Part shown: positions 25,945 to 34,895 of the stretch, piece by piece
Layout of the letters: each line of letters opens with the position of its first letter
Numbering within the stretch: position 1 is the first letter of the stretch
NCBI GenBank assembly: GCA_000378885.1
Contig: KB900462.1
Span: forward strand, 23,621 to 87,620
DNA: 64,000 nucleotides
Direction of reading: 5' to 3'
From: an actinobacterium SCGC AAA044-N04
GTDB lineage: Bacteria; Actinomycetota; Actinomycetes; Nanopelagicales; Nanopelagicaceae
Notes under the pieces: generated by a model
The model's database searches: none
Told to the model about the DNA's origin: nothing
Seen by the model: the letters and a program-made list of their open reading frames with translations, nothing else
Made by a program: the position numbers and the translations under genes

Positions 25945-27107
25945 AACGCTTACTTTCACTCGTTGTAATTTCTTCTCTTTTCTTCACACCACTAGCGAAC
26001 GCAGCACCTAAAAAGCCTGTAGTTAAATCTCTTAAGTTGCTTACAACAATTGGTTCTGCTGATGAGTTTTCTGGAGTGGTTGCTTCAGGGCGAACCATCA
26101 TTGTTTATGGCAATAAAGGTGATAAATCATTTGCTAAAGCCGTAGATATAGCTGGAAAAGAGCTCTGGAACATTGAGCTAGATAAAGCATCGCCTTCGGT
26201 AATAACGGCTGCAACAGTCGATAGCAGTGGAGTTATGTGGCTTGCAGGTTCAACTTCACTGGCGCGTGCAACGCCTACGCCTTCTCCATCTGCTTCTATA
26301 CTCAATCCGGATAAAACTATCCCTATTGCTGAAATATTTAATGCTGACTTAGATGCTTTTTCATTATGGTCGCTTAATCCCATAACGCAAGCACTCGCTC
26401 AATACACAGTGCAACTGAGTGCACCGATTCTAATAAATTCCATTGCAGTTGATAAAAATGGGATAACGGCTGTTGGAAGCTCTGGCACAATCATTAATGC
26501 CGATCGTTCGGGAAAAATAGCTAAGCCCATTAATGTCGGTACGGAATCAACAGTATTTGAATCTGTTGTGAAAAATACTGATGGATCAATCACTGTAGTT
26601 GGATCAAGTGGTGAAACTTTAGGCGGTAAAAAACTTGTAGGAAAAGTTGATGGAGTAATTATCAAAGTTTCTAAAGTGGGAAAAGTTGTTTCAGTTGTGC
26701 GAAGTAGCGCACCTAAAGCTTCAAGAAACTGGCTGAGCGCAACCAATTCACTTTTACTTGGAGGGGAAGTAATAACTGGTGCAAAAGCCGAGAGCGCAGT
26801 GACCAAGTTTTCAAATGCGTATGTTCCAACTTGGACATACAGATTAAGTTCTAGCGGTAAGACTTTTACTGCAGGATCAACATTTGCTTTTTTTCAATCA
26901 AAGGGTGCGATAACACAGCTGGCTAATTGGGCACCTAAGAGCGCACAAGCCTTACTTCTAACCTTTGATGCCAAAGGTGTCATTACTGGCGGCTACAGCG
27001 CTCCAGCCGAGCAAAAGGAAGTACTAGGGCTCTACCTTTCCAAGGATTTGGGTCCTTTGTGTATCACTTCAAGCGCAGAAACCGTTTCGATTTTTACCCT
27101 CAACTAG
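25941..27107 (+). CDS. secreted protein with beta-propeller-like repeats, function unknown
   Basis: 388 residues starting at a TTG that overlaps the proC stop by 4 bp. A clear signal peptide (MKRLLSLVVISS to LANAA) starts it. The mature part has recurring hydrophobic strand-turn units such as VVASGRTIIVYG, VDSSGVMWLAGS, VDKNGITAVGSSG and KNTDGSITVVGSSG, which suggests a beta-propeller. An Ala-Thr-Pro-Ser stretch (ATPTPSPSAS) looks like a loop. No catalytic motif. A link with proline metabolism is not implied; it probably only shares the transcript. Family not recognised. Confidence 0.72.
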   Translation: MKRLLSLVVISSLFFTPLANAAPKKPVVKSLKLLTTIGSADEFSGVVASGRTIIVYGNKGDKSFAKAVDIAGKELWNIELDKASPSVITAATVDSSGVMWLAGSTSLARATPTPSPSASILNPDKTIPIAEIFNADLDAFSLWSLNPITQALAQYTVQLSAPILINSIAVDKNGITAVGSSGTIINADRSGKIAKPINVGTESTVFESVVKNTDGSITVVGSSGETLGGKKLVGKVDGVIIKVSKVGKVVSVVRSSAPKASRNWLSATNSLLLGGEVITGAKAESAVTKFSNAYVPTWTYRLSSSGKTFTAGSTFAFFQSKGAITQLANWAPKSAQALLLTFDAKGVITGGYSAPAEQKEVLGLYLSKDLGPLCITSSAETVSIFTLN

Positions 27108-27159
27108 AGGTAACCTAACTCCTTAAGCATTAACGATTCTAGAAATGAGAGCGTGACAT

Positions 27160-27258
27160 ATGGGTTCCGTAATTAAAAAGCGACGCAAGCGCATGGCGAA
27201 GAAGAAGCATAAGAAACTTCTCAAGAAGACTCGCATTCAGCGCCGTAACGCTAAATAG
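27160..27258 (+). CDS. 30S ribosomal protein bS22 (AURKAIP1/COX24 domain), 32 residues
   Basis: The protein begins [19 protein letters not shown] and ends QRRNAK; 15 of 32 residues are Lys or Arg. It matches the tiny actinobacterial ribosomal protein bS22, first seen in mycobacterial ribosome structures, which sits near the 16S decoding region. The gene is easily missed because of its length. GAGAG lies about 8 nt before the ATG. It is near proC as in mycobacteria, but the small DNA-binding protein gene usually between them is replaced here by a secreted protein gene. It ends 3 bp from the convergent metallopeptidase-like gene. Confidence 0.93.
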   Translation: MGSVIKKRRKRMAKKKHKKLLKKTRIQRRNAK

Positions 27259-27261
27259 TAA

Positions 27262-29640
27262 TTACGGTTTCAGTAAGGCCAGCTTTCCATTAACCGTGGC
27301 AAGCACATACTTAACTTTGTTAACGATCACCCAGGTGCTCTGAGTAGGTTCAGAGCCTTGGGTGCTTCTAATTAGACTGATTGCAGATTGGCCAAGATCT
27401 TTCTTGGATGTATCAACAGCACATAGTCGCTCTTGGCAGTTAAAGAGAATTGTTTTTCCATCAGTAGATAGATACTCACCCGGAGTTCCAAAGTTTTCAG
27501 TTGTGATCTTTGAAATCTCAAGTGGCTTACTAAGCAGCGCCCAGCGCAACTGGTTTGGCTTTGGGAAGGTGGCCATTGAAGTAGCCATCCAAGTTATGAA
27601 TACATCGTTGTTTACTTTACTCATTGCAACGTCATAGCCAAAGGCAGATGCATCATCAGTTGAGACATCCAGAGTTTGATAACTCCAAGTATTTGCATCA
27701 CTTCCAGTTCGAATTGCCACACGGATAGCCCCAGAAGTTATCTCTTTCTTTTGATTCATAGTTACCACGGAATCATATGCAACATAAGTCTTAACCCCAT
27801 CAAAGATGGCTTGGAGATGGAAACCAACGTCACCTGTTGAGCGGCCATCAGTTTTACGATCTCCATCAACCATTTCATAAACCCAGTCTGGGCCTTTACT
27901 TTTTACTGCACCTAATAAGACGCCTTGGCTCTCATCACGATAGAAAACTTGGATGGCTGAAGCTGTTGCAACACAAGCATTTGAAACGCTCACATCACTT
28001 GATGTACGAACGCGAATAGAATCGGAATAGTCATTAACTGATGGTCCATCACCATCGACCACATTAAAGGTAAAGCTCTTGCCGTTATAGGCGGCATAGC
28101 GCAGATCTTTATCTGTTGAGTCACTATAGAAAAGGTGTAATGTCTGCTTCTTGCCGCTTCCATTAACACACATGGAAATCTGTCCTGATATTGGATGTGT
28201 AGTTCGCCCGCTTGTTCCACCAGCACCATCCACAGTTACTTTCTTCCACGTTTTGCCATCGTATGTAGCAAGCTTTAAATCACCGCTCTTTGTGTCGGTG
28301 TACGCAACCGTTGGTTGGCCGTTAAAGGTCGTACTTGAAACTGATTTACCATCGGCAGTCGAATCTAAAACTGAGCTCTTCCAGCCCGCTTGTGGAGGAA
28401 CTGCCTTACTTGTTGCTGGCGCCGAGAGTCCTAATGAGTTCTTTGCAACAACAGAAAATGTGTAAGAAACGCCATTCTTTAATCCAGCAATTATCACTGG
28501 GCTAGAAAGAGCCTTCTTTTCAACTCCAGTTTTTAGATTCTTAACAATATATTCACTTACTTGGGCAGTACGGATATTTACAGGCGGATCAAATGAAACA
28601 AGCACTGAAGAGTCACCAATAAATGCTTGAACATTGCGCGGTGATTCAGGTAAACCGGTAGCGATACCTGTTGGTGGCTTATTGCGCATATCTTCCATCA
28701 TCGCTAACAACAAAGGTCCTGGTTCTTTAAAGATCTCACCTGGATCTAAATTAGGTGTCATTACTGAATCCAAACCAGTCTTTGAAAATGTTGCTTCATC
28801 CAAGTGACTAGTAGAAGAACCTGATTGATATCGAGATGGTGTGTATAACTTTGGCTTCACACCGCCATTAGCTTTAATTCCAAGGGGACCGGACCACACA
28901 AGTGAAGATGTAAGTGCATTACCAAGTTCAAGTGAAGGTGATGGTAAATCTGCTAAACGTCGACCATCTGTAGTTTGTGCATATGCATCAAATGGAGTTG
29001 GTTGATCCAAGCTGGCAATACCGTAGTAGGAGTCGTAAGCATCATTTGATAGGAAACCTAATCCATGTGCAATTTCATGTAAGAAAACAGATTCCAAGTC
29101 ATATTCATTATTGCCTGGCATTCCATCTCCGCGGGTGTTCCAAGCAGCACTTGAATTAACCTGAATAATCATTTCAGGATTAGCTTTATCTAAATCTTTA
29201 CCAGCAAGTGCATTTGCTAATGCAGAGGTATACCAAAGTGATGGATCGGGTGCACCAGCAAATCCAGAATAGAAATTTGTTGGCCGAGCACTTCCCAAAA
29301 TACCCCAGGAACTTGAGCGACCCCAGGATGCATCAACGTTAATTGTTACCGTGGATGAGAAGTTAGCTGCCCACACATCTACGGCTGCTTGAACTTCCTT
29401 TTTAGCCCAATCGGGAAAGTTGTTGTATTTAACTTCAATTTTAGATTTAGCTTGCAGATTCTTAGTCGCTCCGCGTTGCTCAGGCTTTGTATCAGTTGCA
29501 GTGCCGGCATAAATGTTGCCCCATTGAGTTGCTGGGATTACTTTATAAAGAGCTTCTGCAGTCGGCGCAGAAAAAATCGAAGCAATAAGGGCAAGGGCAA
29601 CAACGCTAGCCCGCACCTTCTTCGAGAGGATTTTCTGCAT
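27262..29640 (-). CDS. large secreted metallopeptidase-like protein with fibronectin III domain and C-terminal repeats
   Basis: 792 residues. Signal peptide about 1-30. The N-terminal domain holds H188-E-I-A-H192-G-L-G195, a metzincin-like helix, but residue 198, where a third His or Asp is expected, is Ser; D200 or D218 (TPFDAY) are alternatives. The segment DSVMTPNLDPGE, about 100 residues on, may be the Met-turn. A fibronectin type III domain follows (about 330-420, ending NSLGLSAPATSKAV). The last 370 residues carry propeller-like repeats (KLATYDGKTWKKV, RYAAYNGKSFTFNV). Probably degrades extracellular protein; substrate unknown. TAGTGT lies 6 nt before the ATG. Confidence 0.8.
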   Translation of the reverse strand: MQKILSKKVRASVVALALIASIFSAPTAEALYKVIPATQWGNIYAGTATDTKPEQRGATKNLQAKSKIEVKYNNFPDWAKKEVQAAVDVWAANFSSTVTINVDASWGRSSSWGILGSARPTNFYSGFAGAPDPSLWYTSALANALAGKDLDKANPEMIIQVNSSAAWNTRGDGMPGNNEYDLESVFLHEIAHGLGFLSNDAYDSYYGIASLDQPTPFDAYAQTTDGRRLADLPSPSLELGNALTSSLVWSGPLGIKANGGVKPKLYTPSRYQSGSSTSHLDEATFSKTGLDSVMTPNLDPGEIFKEPGPLLLAMMEDMRNKPPTGIATGLPESPRNVQAFIGDSSVLVSFDPPVNIRTAQVSEYIVKNLKTGVEKKALSSPVIIAGLKNGVSYTFSVVAKNSLGLSAPATSKAVPPQAGWKSSVLDSTADGKSVSSTTFNGQPTVAYTDTKSGDLKLATYDGKTWKKVTVDGAGGTSGRTTHPISGQISMCVNGSGKKQTLHLFYSDSTDKDLRYAAYNGKSFTFNVVDGDGPSVNDYSDSIRVRTSSDVSVSNACVATASAIQVFYRDESQGVLLGAVKSKGPDWVYEMVDGDRKTDGRSTGDVGFHLQAIFDGVKTYVAYDSVVTMNQKKEITSGAIRVAIRTGSDANTWSYQTLDVSTDDASAFGYDVAMSKVNNDVFITWMATSMATFPKPNQLRWALLSKPLEISKITTENFGTPGEYLSTDGKTILFNCQERLCAVDTSKKDLGQSAISLIRSTQGSEPTQSTWVIVNKVKYVLATVNGKLALLKP

Positions 29641-29646
29641 GGGCGC

Positions 29647-29652
29647 ACACTA
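29647..29652 (-). promoter_or_regulatory. candidate -10 box TAGTGT, leaderless start of the large secreted protein
   Basis: On the minus strand TAGTGT is followed by 6 nt (GCGCCC) and the ATG at 29640. No Shine-Dalgarno is present. Confidence 0.45.
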
Positions 29653-29732
29653 TCAAGGTGAGATGATTGCCTCATAGCCCAAGGGTTGGATTAAGCAACT
29701 CTCTAAGCAAACTGACAGGAAAGGCAAGCCCA

Positions 29733-29984
29733 ATGACAGTGATAACCGTATTCGGTAGACATGGTTGTCATTTGTGTGATGTTGCAGTAGAAGTTCTCGA
29801 AGGAATGCATGCTGAACTCAACTTTGAAATAGAAAAGATTTATATTGATGGAAATGTTGAGTTAGAAAAACTATATGGCGAACAAGTTCCAGTAATTCAC
29901 ATAGATGGAATTCATCATGACTTCTTTAGAGTTGATCCTGAACGATTTAAATCTTCCCTTGAAAAACATCGTCAGCGTCAATAA
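29733..29984 (+). CDS. glutaredoxin-like/DUF836 thioredoxin-fold protein
   Basis: 83 residues from the ATG at 29733, which has AGGAAAGG upstream; an ATG at 29667 is in frame but adds 22 residues without family character. It begins with a strand and the redox pair C12-H-L-C15 (FGRHGCHLCD), then the cis-Pro region QVPVIHIDG. Such small proteins reduce disulfides; partner unknown. Its last 38 bp overlap the convergent helicase gene. Confidence 0.85.
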   Translation: MTVITVFGRHGCHLCDVAVEVLEGMHAELNFEIEKIYIDGNVELEKLYGEQVPVIHIDGIHHDFFRVDPERFKSSLEKHRQRQ

Positions 29985-31596
29985 TTTTGTAAGAGTAACC
30001 CTGCTCAGCTAAAAAGCGTTGACGGTTCTGAGCAAAATCTTGATCGATAGTGTCTCTAGAAACTACAGAATAAAACGTGGCTGTGCGCCCATCTGACTTA
30101 GGGCGCAGGATTCGTCCTAAACGTTGTGCTTCTTCTTGTCGACTACCAAATGCACCGCTGACTTGAATAGCGATAGTTGCATCGGGTAAATCGATAGAAA
30201 AGTTAGCAACCTTTGAAACAACGAGAGTCGTTAGCTCACCCGATCTAAATTTATTAAAGAGAATTTCGCGTTCTTTGACTGGAGTTTCACCTTTAATCAC
30301 TGGCACACCCAACACTTCAGATAGTTCATCTAACTGGTCAATGTATTGTCCGATGACCAAAATCTGCTCGCCTTGATGCTTCTTAACAAGTGCTTCAACA
30401 ACATCACGCTTTGTGCGAGTAGTCGCGCAATAGCGATATCGGTTTTCAACTTCAGCTGTTGCATATGACAGACGCTCAGTTTCAGTCAGGTTGACTCGCA
30501 CTTCAATGCACTCGGCAGGTGCGATATATCCTTGAGACTCAATTTCTTTCCAAGGAACATCAAAGCGCTTAGGACCAATGAGTGAGAAGACCTCACCTTC
30601 CATCCCATCCTCGCGCACCAAAGTGGCAGTTAAACCTAAACGGCGACGGGATTGAATATCTGCAGTGAAGCGAAAGATGGGTGCAGGCAATAGATGAACT
30701 TCATCGTAAATAATCAAGCCCCAGTCGTATGAATCAAAGAGATCAAGGTGGGCGTAAACACCGTTCTTTTTCTTTGTCATCACTTGATAGGTGGCAATTG
30801 TTACGGGACGAATCTCTTTCTTGGCACCTGAATACTCGCCAATCTCATCCTCATTTAAAGTTGTTCGCTTGAGTAGCTCTTCGCGCCACTGCCTTGCTGC
30901 AACAGTATTTGTCACCAAAATTAAAGTTGTGGCTTTGGCATGTGCCATTGCTGCTGCGCCGACAATTGTCTTTCCGGCACCGCACGGCAAAACGACCACA
31001 CCTGAACCACCATGCCAAAAACCTTCAGCTGCTAACTCTTGATAAGGACGAATCTTCCAATCCTCTTGCTTGAGTGCAATTTCATGTGCTTGACCATCGA
31101 CATAACCAGCAAAGTCTTCTGCTGGCCAACCCAGGCGAAGTAATGATTGTTTAATCTGTCCACGCTGGCTTGGCAAAACAGCAATTGTTTCTTTATCAAT
31201 GCGTGCACCCAGTAAAGGCTGAATCTTTTTAGCGCGAATAACTTCTTCTAGAACTGCAGAATCAGTTGTTACAAGAATTAATCCGTGGACTGGATCTGCT
31301 TCAAGACGTAGGCGTCCGTAGCGAGACATCGTTTCTGCAACGTCAATTAAAATTGAATGTGGCACGGCATAGCGTGAATACTTAATTAATGTGTCGATTA
31401 CTTGCTCTGCATCATGGCCAGCAGCACGTGCATTCCATAAACCCAGTGGAGTTAAGCGGTACGTGTGAATGTGCTCAGGGGAGCGCTCTAGTTCAGCAAA
31501 AGGTGCAATTGCGCGGCGGCACTCTGTAGAAAGCGGATGATCGATATCTAACAGCAGCGTTTTATCGCTTTGGACGATTAACGGGCCATCAGTCAT
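29947..31596 (-). CDS. XPB/Ssl2-type DNA helicase (superfamily 2)
   Basis: 549 residues, like the bacterial XPB helicases of mycobacteria (Rv0861c, called ercc3). An N-terminal domain (about 1-175) precedes the motor. Walker A is PCGAGKT (204-210), the DEAH-type box is DEVH (298-301), and helicase motif VI is QRLGRILRPKSDGR near the C terminus. SATLVREDG-like motif III is seen as LTATLVRED. XPB enzymes unwind DNA in repair and archaea-like excision. It overlaps the M20 peptidase gene by 8 bp and the convergent glutaredoxin-like gene by 38 bp. Confidence 0.93.
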   Translation of the reverse strand: MTDGPLIVQSDKTLLLDIDHPLSTECRRAIAPFAELERSPEHIHTYRLTPLGLWNARAAGHDAEQVIDTLIKYSRYAVPHSILIDVAETMSRYGRLRLEADPVHGLILVTTDSAVLEEVIRAKKIQPLLGARIDKETIAVLPSQRGQIKQSLLRLGWPAEDFAGYVDGQAHEIALKQEDWKIRPYQELAAEGFWHGGSGVVVLPCGAGKTIVGAAAMAHAKATTLILVTNTVAARQWREELLKRTTLNEDEIGEYSGAKKEIRPVTIATYQVMTKKKNGVYAHLDLFDSYDWGLIIYDEVHLLPAPIFRFTADIQSRRRLGLTATLVREDGMEGEVFSLIGPKRFDVPWKEIESQGYIAPAECIEVRVNLTETERLSYATAEVENRYRYCATTRTKRDVVEALVKKHQGEQILVIGQYIDQLDELSEVLGVPVIKGETPVKEREILFNKFRSGELTTLVVSKVANFSIDLPDATIAIQVSGAFGSRQEEAQRLGRILRPKSDGRTATFYSVVSRDTIDQDFAQNRQRFLAEQGYSYKIIDADDVFQGKI

Positions 31597-32650
31597 CTAA
31601 TAAATCCTTAATCAAGGCGTTCAGTAACGTGCTTCTAATCTCAAGAGTGCTGATATCAACCCATTCATGGGCAGCATGGGCCCCATCACCGATTGCGCCT
31701 AAACCATCTAGAACTTGAGCACCGGCAGCTGCAGCAAAATTGCCATCACTTGCTCCGCCAACGGAGGCGTGGCCAAGATGAGGCATTCCTAATTCTTTAG
31801 CAACTTTTTCTGCACGCTCATAAAGGGCCATAGTTGAAGAAGTTTCAAGCGGTGGTCGGTTAAAGCCACCAGTGATTTCATAACGTGTATGGGCATTAAC
31901 AGCCTTTAAATTTCTAATAGCTGCATCTACGCGTTTTAGATCATCCATTGAGTAAGAACGAATATCTATATCAAGCACAGCTAAATCTGGAACTGTGTTT
32001 GTTGTGTTGCCAGCGCGCAACATTGTTGGAACAACGGTGGTTCCATGTTCCTTATTTTCAAGAGCTGCAACAGCGATAATTGCATGGGCCATCTCAACTG
32101 TGGAGTTAATTCCTTTTTCTGGCTCAAGTCCAGCATGTGATGCTTTGCCGTGAATCTTTATTTGATACATCGCTGTGCCCTTGCGGCCAGTTTTAACCAT
32201 TCCATTAAGTGATGCCTCTAAAACTAAAACTGCTTTAGCTTTCGCTGAGATCTCTTTAATGAATTCTTTACTTGTTGCACTACCCGTTTCTTCATCTGTA
32301 GTTGCAACTAATGCTGCAGAACCAGTAATGCCCTTCATTGCATAAAGAGCTTGAATAAATCCAGCTTTCATATCAAAAATTCCAGGACCAGTTGCTTTGT
32401 TGCCTTCAACTTTCCATAGAGGAGTGAATGAGCCTTTAGGCCAGACAGTATCTAAATGCGCCAACACGACTACATCAGGATTTTCTGCGCCCCACCAAAA
32501 AACTGGACGACCGTTCACATCACGGATTTGTGCAGAAGTTCCAAGAATTGTTGTTGCAAGTTCACTTGCTAAACGCACCACGTCTTGGCATGCGGCTAGA
32601 TCTTCAGTTGGTGATTCCAACTTCACAAGAGCTTCAAGGGCGGCCAACAT
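31589..32650 (-). CDS. M20 family zinc peptidase, glutamate carboxypeptidase-like
   Basis: 353 residues. Metal ligands and catalytic residues of the M20 family are visible: H65-L-D67 (LAHLDTVWP), D93 (GPGIFDMKAGF), and E120-E121 (TDEETGS), with a GKASHAG dimerisation-domain motif. The HLDTVWPKG segment resembles carboxypeptidase G2, which removes C-terminal Glu from folates or peptides; the real substrate is unknown. The gene lies between the two helicase-cluster genes, which are adjacent in mycobacteria, and overlaps the helicase gene by 8 bp. Its -10 box uses the TAG stop of the upstream gene. Confidence 0.88.
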   Translation of the reverse strand: MLAALEALVKLESPTEDLAACQDVVRLASELATTILGTSAQIRDVNGRPVFWWGAENPDVVVLAHLDTVWPKGSFTPLWKVEGNKATGPGIFDMKAGFIQALYAMKGITGSAALVATTDEETGSATSKEFIKEISAKAKAVLVLEASLNGMVKTGRKGTAMYQIKIHGKASHAGLEPEKGINSTVEMAHAIIAVAALENKEHGTTVVPTMLRAGNTTNTVPDLAVLDIDIRSYSMDDLKRVDAAIRNLKAVNAHTRYEITGGFNRPPLETSSTMALYERAEKVAKELGMPHLGHASVGGASDGNFAAAAGAQVLDGLGAIGDGAHAAHEWVDISTLEIRSTLLNALIKDLLDD

Positions 32651-32656
32651 GGGTTA

Positions 32657-32662
32657 ATCCTA
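32657..32662 (-). promoter_or_regulatory. candidate -10 box TAGGAT, leaderless start of the M20 peptidase gene
   Basis: On the minus strand TAGGAT is followed by 6 nt (TAACCC) and the ATG at 32650. The TAG is also the stop codon of the upstream helicase-associated gene, the same arrangement as at tilS. Confidence 0.42.
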
Positions 32663-34855
32663 TAGTGGCGCAACGCCGGTGATGCGGGGAATTCTGAAGG
32701 ATTGGACTTCACCGGTTGCGTGATCGCGAGCAATTAAGGCACCTGCGCTTACACGTATTGGATCAATGATGCGGTGAGTTACCGCGCCATTGTTATCGGC
32801 ATATCCAATAGAAAGAGATTTTTCCTCCAGGATGTATCTATTTACTAAATCCATAGTTTCATTTGCTGTGGTGCGGGGAAGTGCACCCAAAGCCTCATTG
32901 GCAGCTTGTCGCAAATGAGTTTGCTTGTGAGTTGATTTTTCACCAGTACGAATTGCTCTAATTGCTGCATTCAAATTCTCTTGGGTTGGTATTTCAATTT
33001 CACCAATTACTCTAGGAGGTCGAGGCTTAGTCACTGCACGATTTGATCGTGGACCAGTGAGTATAATTCCAGTTGCTGATTCACCTGCAGGTAGATAACC
33101 AGCCTCACGCAAAATACGCATCGTGTCTGTTGCATCATGATCACAGATGATAACTTCAGGTGCAATGCGGCGCAGTTCAAGAATCTCTAATCTCTTATCA
33201 TTCATAATCTGAGAAATAAGAGCAGTGTCTTCGCAGCGAATGAAGGCCGAAGTATTTCCAACACGTAACTTGCCATGCTTTTTAGAAACATCAGCAATGA
33301 GATATTCCAATGGTTGTGGCATGGGAGTCTTGGAAGTCTTTGTTAAGAAGACCTTAATCTCATCTCCAGTTTTGCCATGATCAAGTGCGCGGCGAATTGT
33401 TGCTTCACTAAAGCGATAAACAGTTGCACCGCCGCGGCTTTCAATATCGGCCATCATGGCAAGTTGCTGTGAAATTTCATGTTCAAGTGGGCCCGGTGCA
33501 ATTGCAGTGTTATCGCTCTGAATCAAAATATGGTCAACGGTTTTAGGTAGGTCTTCATTAATGATTGCTAAATCTTCACCGCCCAAAAACTCAACACCAT
33601 ATTTAGAGATAGCACCTTGTCCTGTAATTCCAAGCCATTCAGCCTCTCGCAGAGTCCAACTAGCTAACTCTTCTTGCAGGGATGAGTTGCGGCGCACAGG
33701 AGCACGCCAAGCAATCACTTCATTAAAGGATGCAAGCTCTGGGGCAATTCCTTGATTCTCATTGAGAATGGCCAGAGTTAATGCGCGTACTTTGGATGCA
33801 TTCACACGGTCTAGCTCTGGTCCTAGTGCTGCAACGTTTTTAGATTCAGCTCGGCCAACTAATCCGCTGACTCGAGAAGTAATGAGCCATTGGGAGGCAA
33901 GAACTTGCCAACGATCTGCCGGGGTTTGCATCAACCAGATATCAAATTTATTACTTGGCATTATTCGATCTTGAGCATCAAAACTAATAAGCGAAGCAAG
34001 ATAAGCAAGCTCGGTAATGAAAGCTGTGCAGGATTCATCCACACCTAGGTGATTAGAAAGAATCTTTAAATCGCGAACTCCTAAACCACCTGCACGCAGT
34101 GCATCGGAAGGCTCATCTGCCCAGAAGTTAAGAAGTTCCTCTACCCAACGCAAAACGGTGGAGATATTTGCAATTGCTGCAAGATTGACTTGTTGTTCAT
34201 TGCGCTTAGCCCCAGCTAACTTTGGCTGAGTAATGAAGTTTTCTTTATGCACTTTGCCACCACGAAGATGTATTGCTACTTCGCGAGGCAAAATAACTGT
34301 TCGCTGATCTAGTGGCACAAGGAATTTTTGCTCTAACAACCACGCAACTCCTGGACCAGGATTCTTTATATCTCCAACACTTCCGCGCGGAGGTCCCCAA
34401 ATTAATCTTTCTAAGACTTTCTTTGCCTCTGGTGGAGCTTTTTCAACTTCAGCTACTTTAATTTTTGCAACTGATGCAGGACCAAGACCTGCAGGCTCAT
34501 TACCAATAACATCGCGCAGTTGTGAAGGAAGGCGCATTCCATCATCGGATGGATAGATCAGACCAATAGAAATCAAGTGATCTAACGCTGAGGATGCAGC
34601 TTTATCTGTTATCGCAACAATACTTTTTAATGAAAAAGGCTCACTAAGCGCCGCTGCAGCTTCTAATACCTGGAACTGCCACTGATTTAGAGAATCAATT
34701 GCACGAGCCAAACTAGGCGCAGAGCATGCACGAACGGCAAGAGATGCGATGTCTGGCGGAACAGGCGTTACTAAATCTGGGCGAGCAGAAAATAATGTGA
34801 GGAAGGCAGCATCATCGACACTACGTAGGTAGTCTGAGAAGGAGCGCATTTCCAT
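32660..34855 (-). CDS. helicase-associated protein (Rv0862c-like) with C-terminal WYL-like region
   Basis: 731 residues, partner gene of the XPB helicase in actinobacteria. The N-terminal two thirds have winged-helix-like segments (RAIDSLNQWQFQVLEAAA). The central part carries the family sequence DHILIQSDNTAIAPGPLE followed by YRFSEATIRRALDHGKTGDEI, and the C terminus (LSIGYADNNGAVTHRIIDPI) resembles a WYL domain. No ATPase motif. It may regulate or target the helicase; direct function is unknown. It is the first gene of the unit helicase-associated protein, M20 peptidase, XPB. A second ATG at 34849 would remove 2 residues. Confidence 0.88.
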   Translation of the reverse strand: MEMRSFSDYLRSVDDAAFLTLFSARPDLVTPVPPDIASLAVRACSAPSLARAIDSLNQWQFQVLEAAAALSEPFSLKSIVAITDKAASSALDHLISIGLIYPSDDGMRLPSQLRDVIGNEPAGLGPASVAKIKVAEVEKAPPEAKKVLERLIWGPPRGSVGDIKNPGPGVAWLLEQKFLVPLDQRTVILPREVAIHLRGGKVHKENFITQPKLAGAKRNEQQVNLAAIANISTVLRWVEELLNFWADEPSDALRAGGLGVRDLKILSNHLGVDESCTAFITELAYLASLISFDAQDRIMPSNKFDIWLMQTPADRWQVLASQWLITSRVSGLVGRAESKNVAALGPELDRVNASKVRALTLAILNENQGIAPELASFNEVIAWRAPVRRNSSLQEELASWTLREAEWLGITGQGAISKYGVEFLGGEDLAIINEDLPKTVDHILIQSDNTAIAPGPLEHEISQQLAMMADIESRGGATVYRFSEATIRRALDHGKTGDEIKVFLTKTSKTPMPQPLEYLIADVSKKHGKLRVGNTSAFIRCEDTALISQIMNDKRLEILELRRIAPEVIICDHDATDTMRILREAGYLPAGESATGIILTGPRSNRAVTKPRPPRVIGEIEIPTQENLNAAIRAIRTGEKSTHKQTHLRQAANEALGALPRTTANETMDLVNRYILEEKSLSIGYADNNGAVTHRIIDPIRVSAGALIARDHATGEVQSFRIPRITGVAPL

Positions 34856-34895
34856 AACTTGCCTACATTACTGGCATTTAGCGTTTAGAGGTTAA

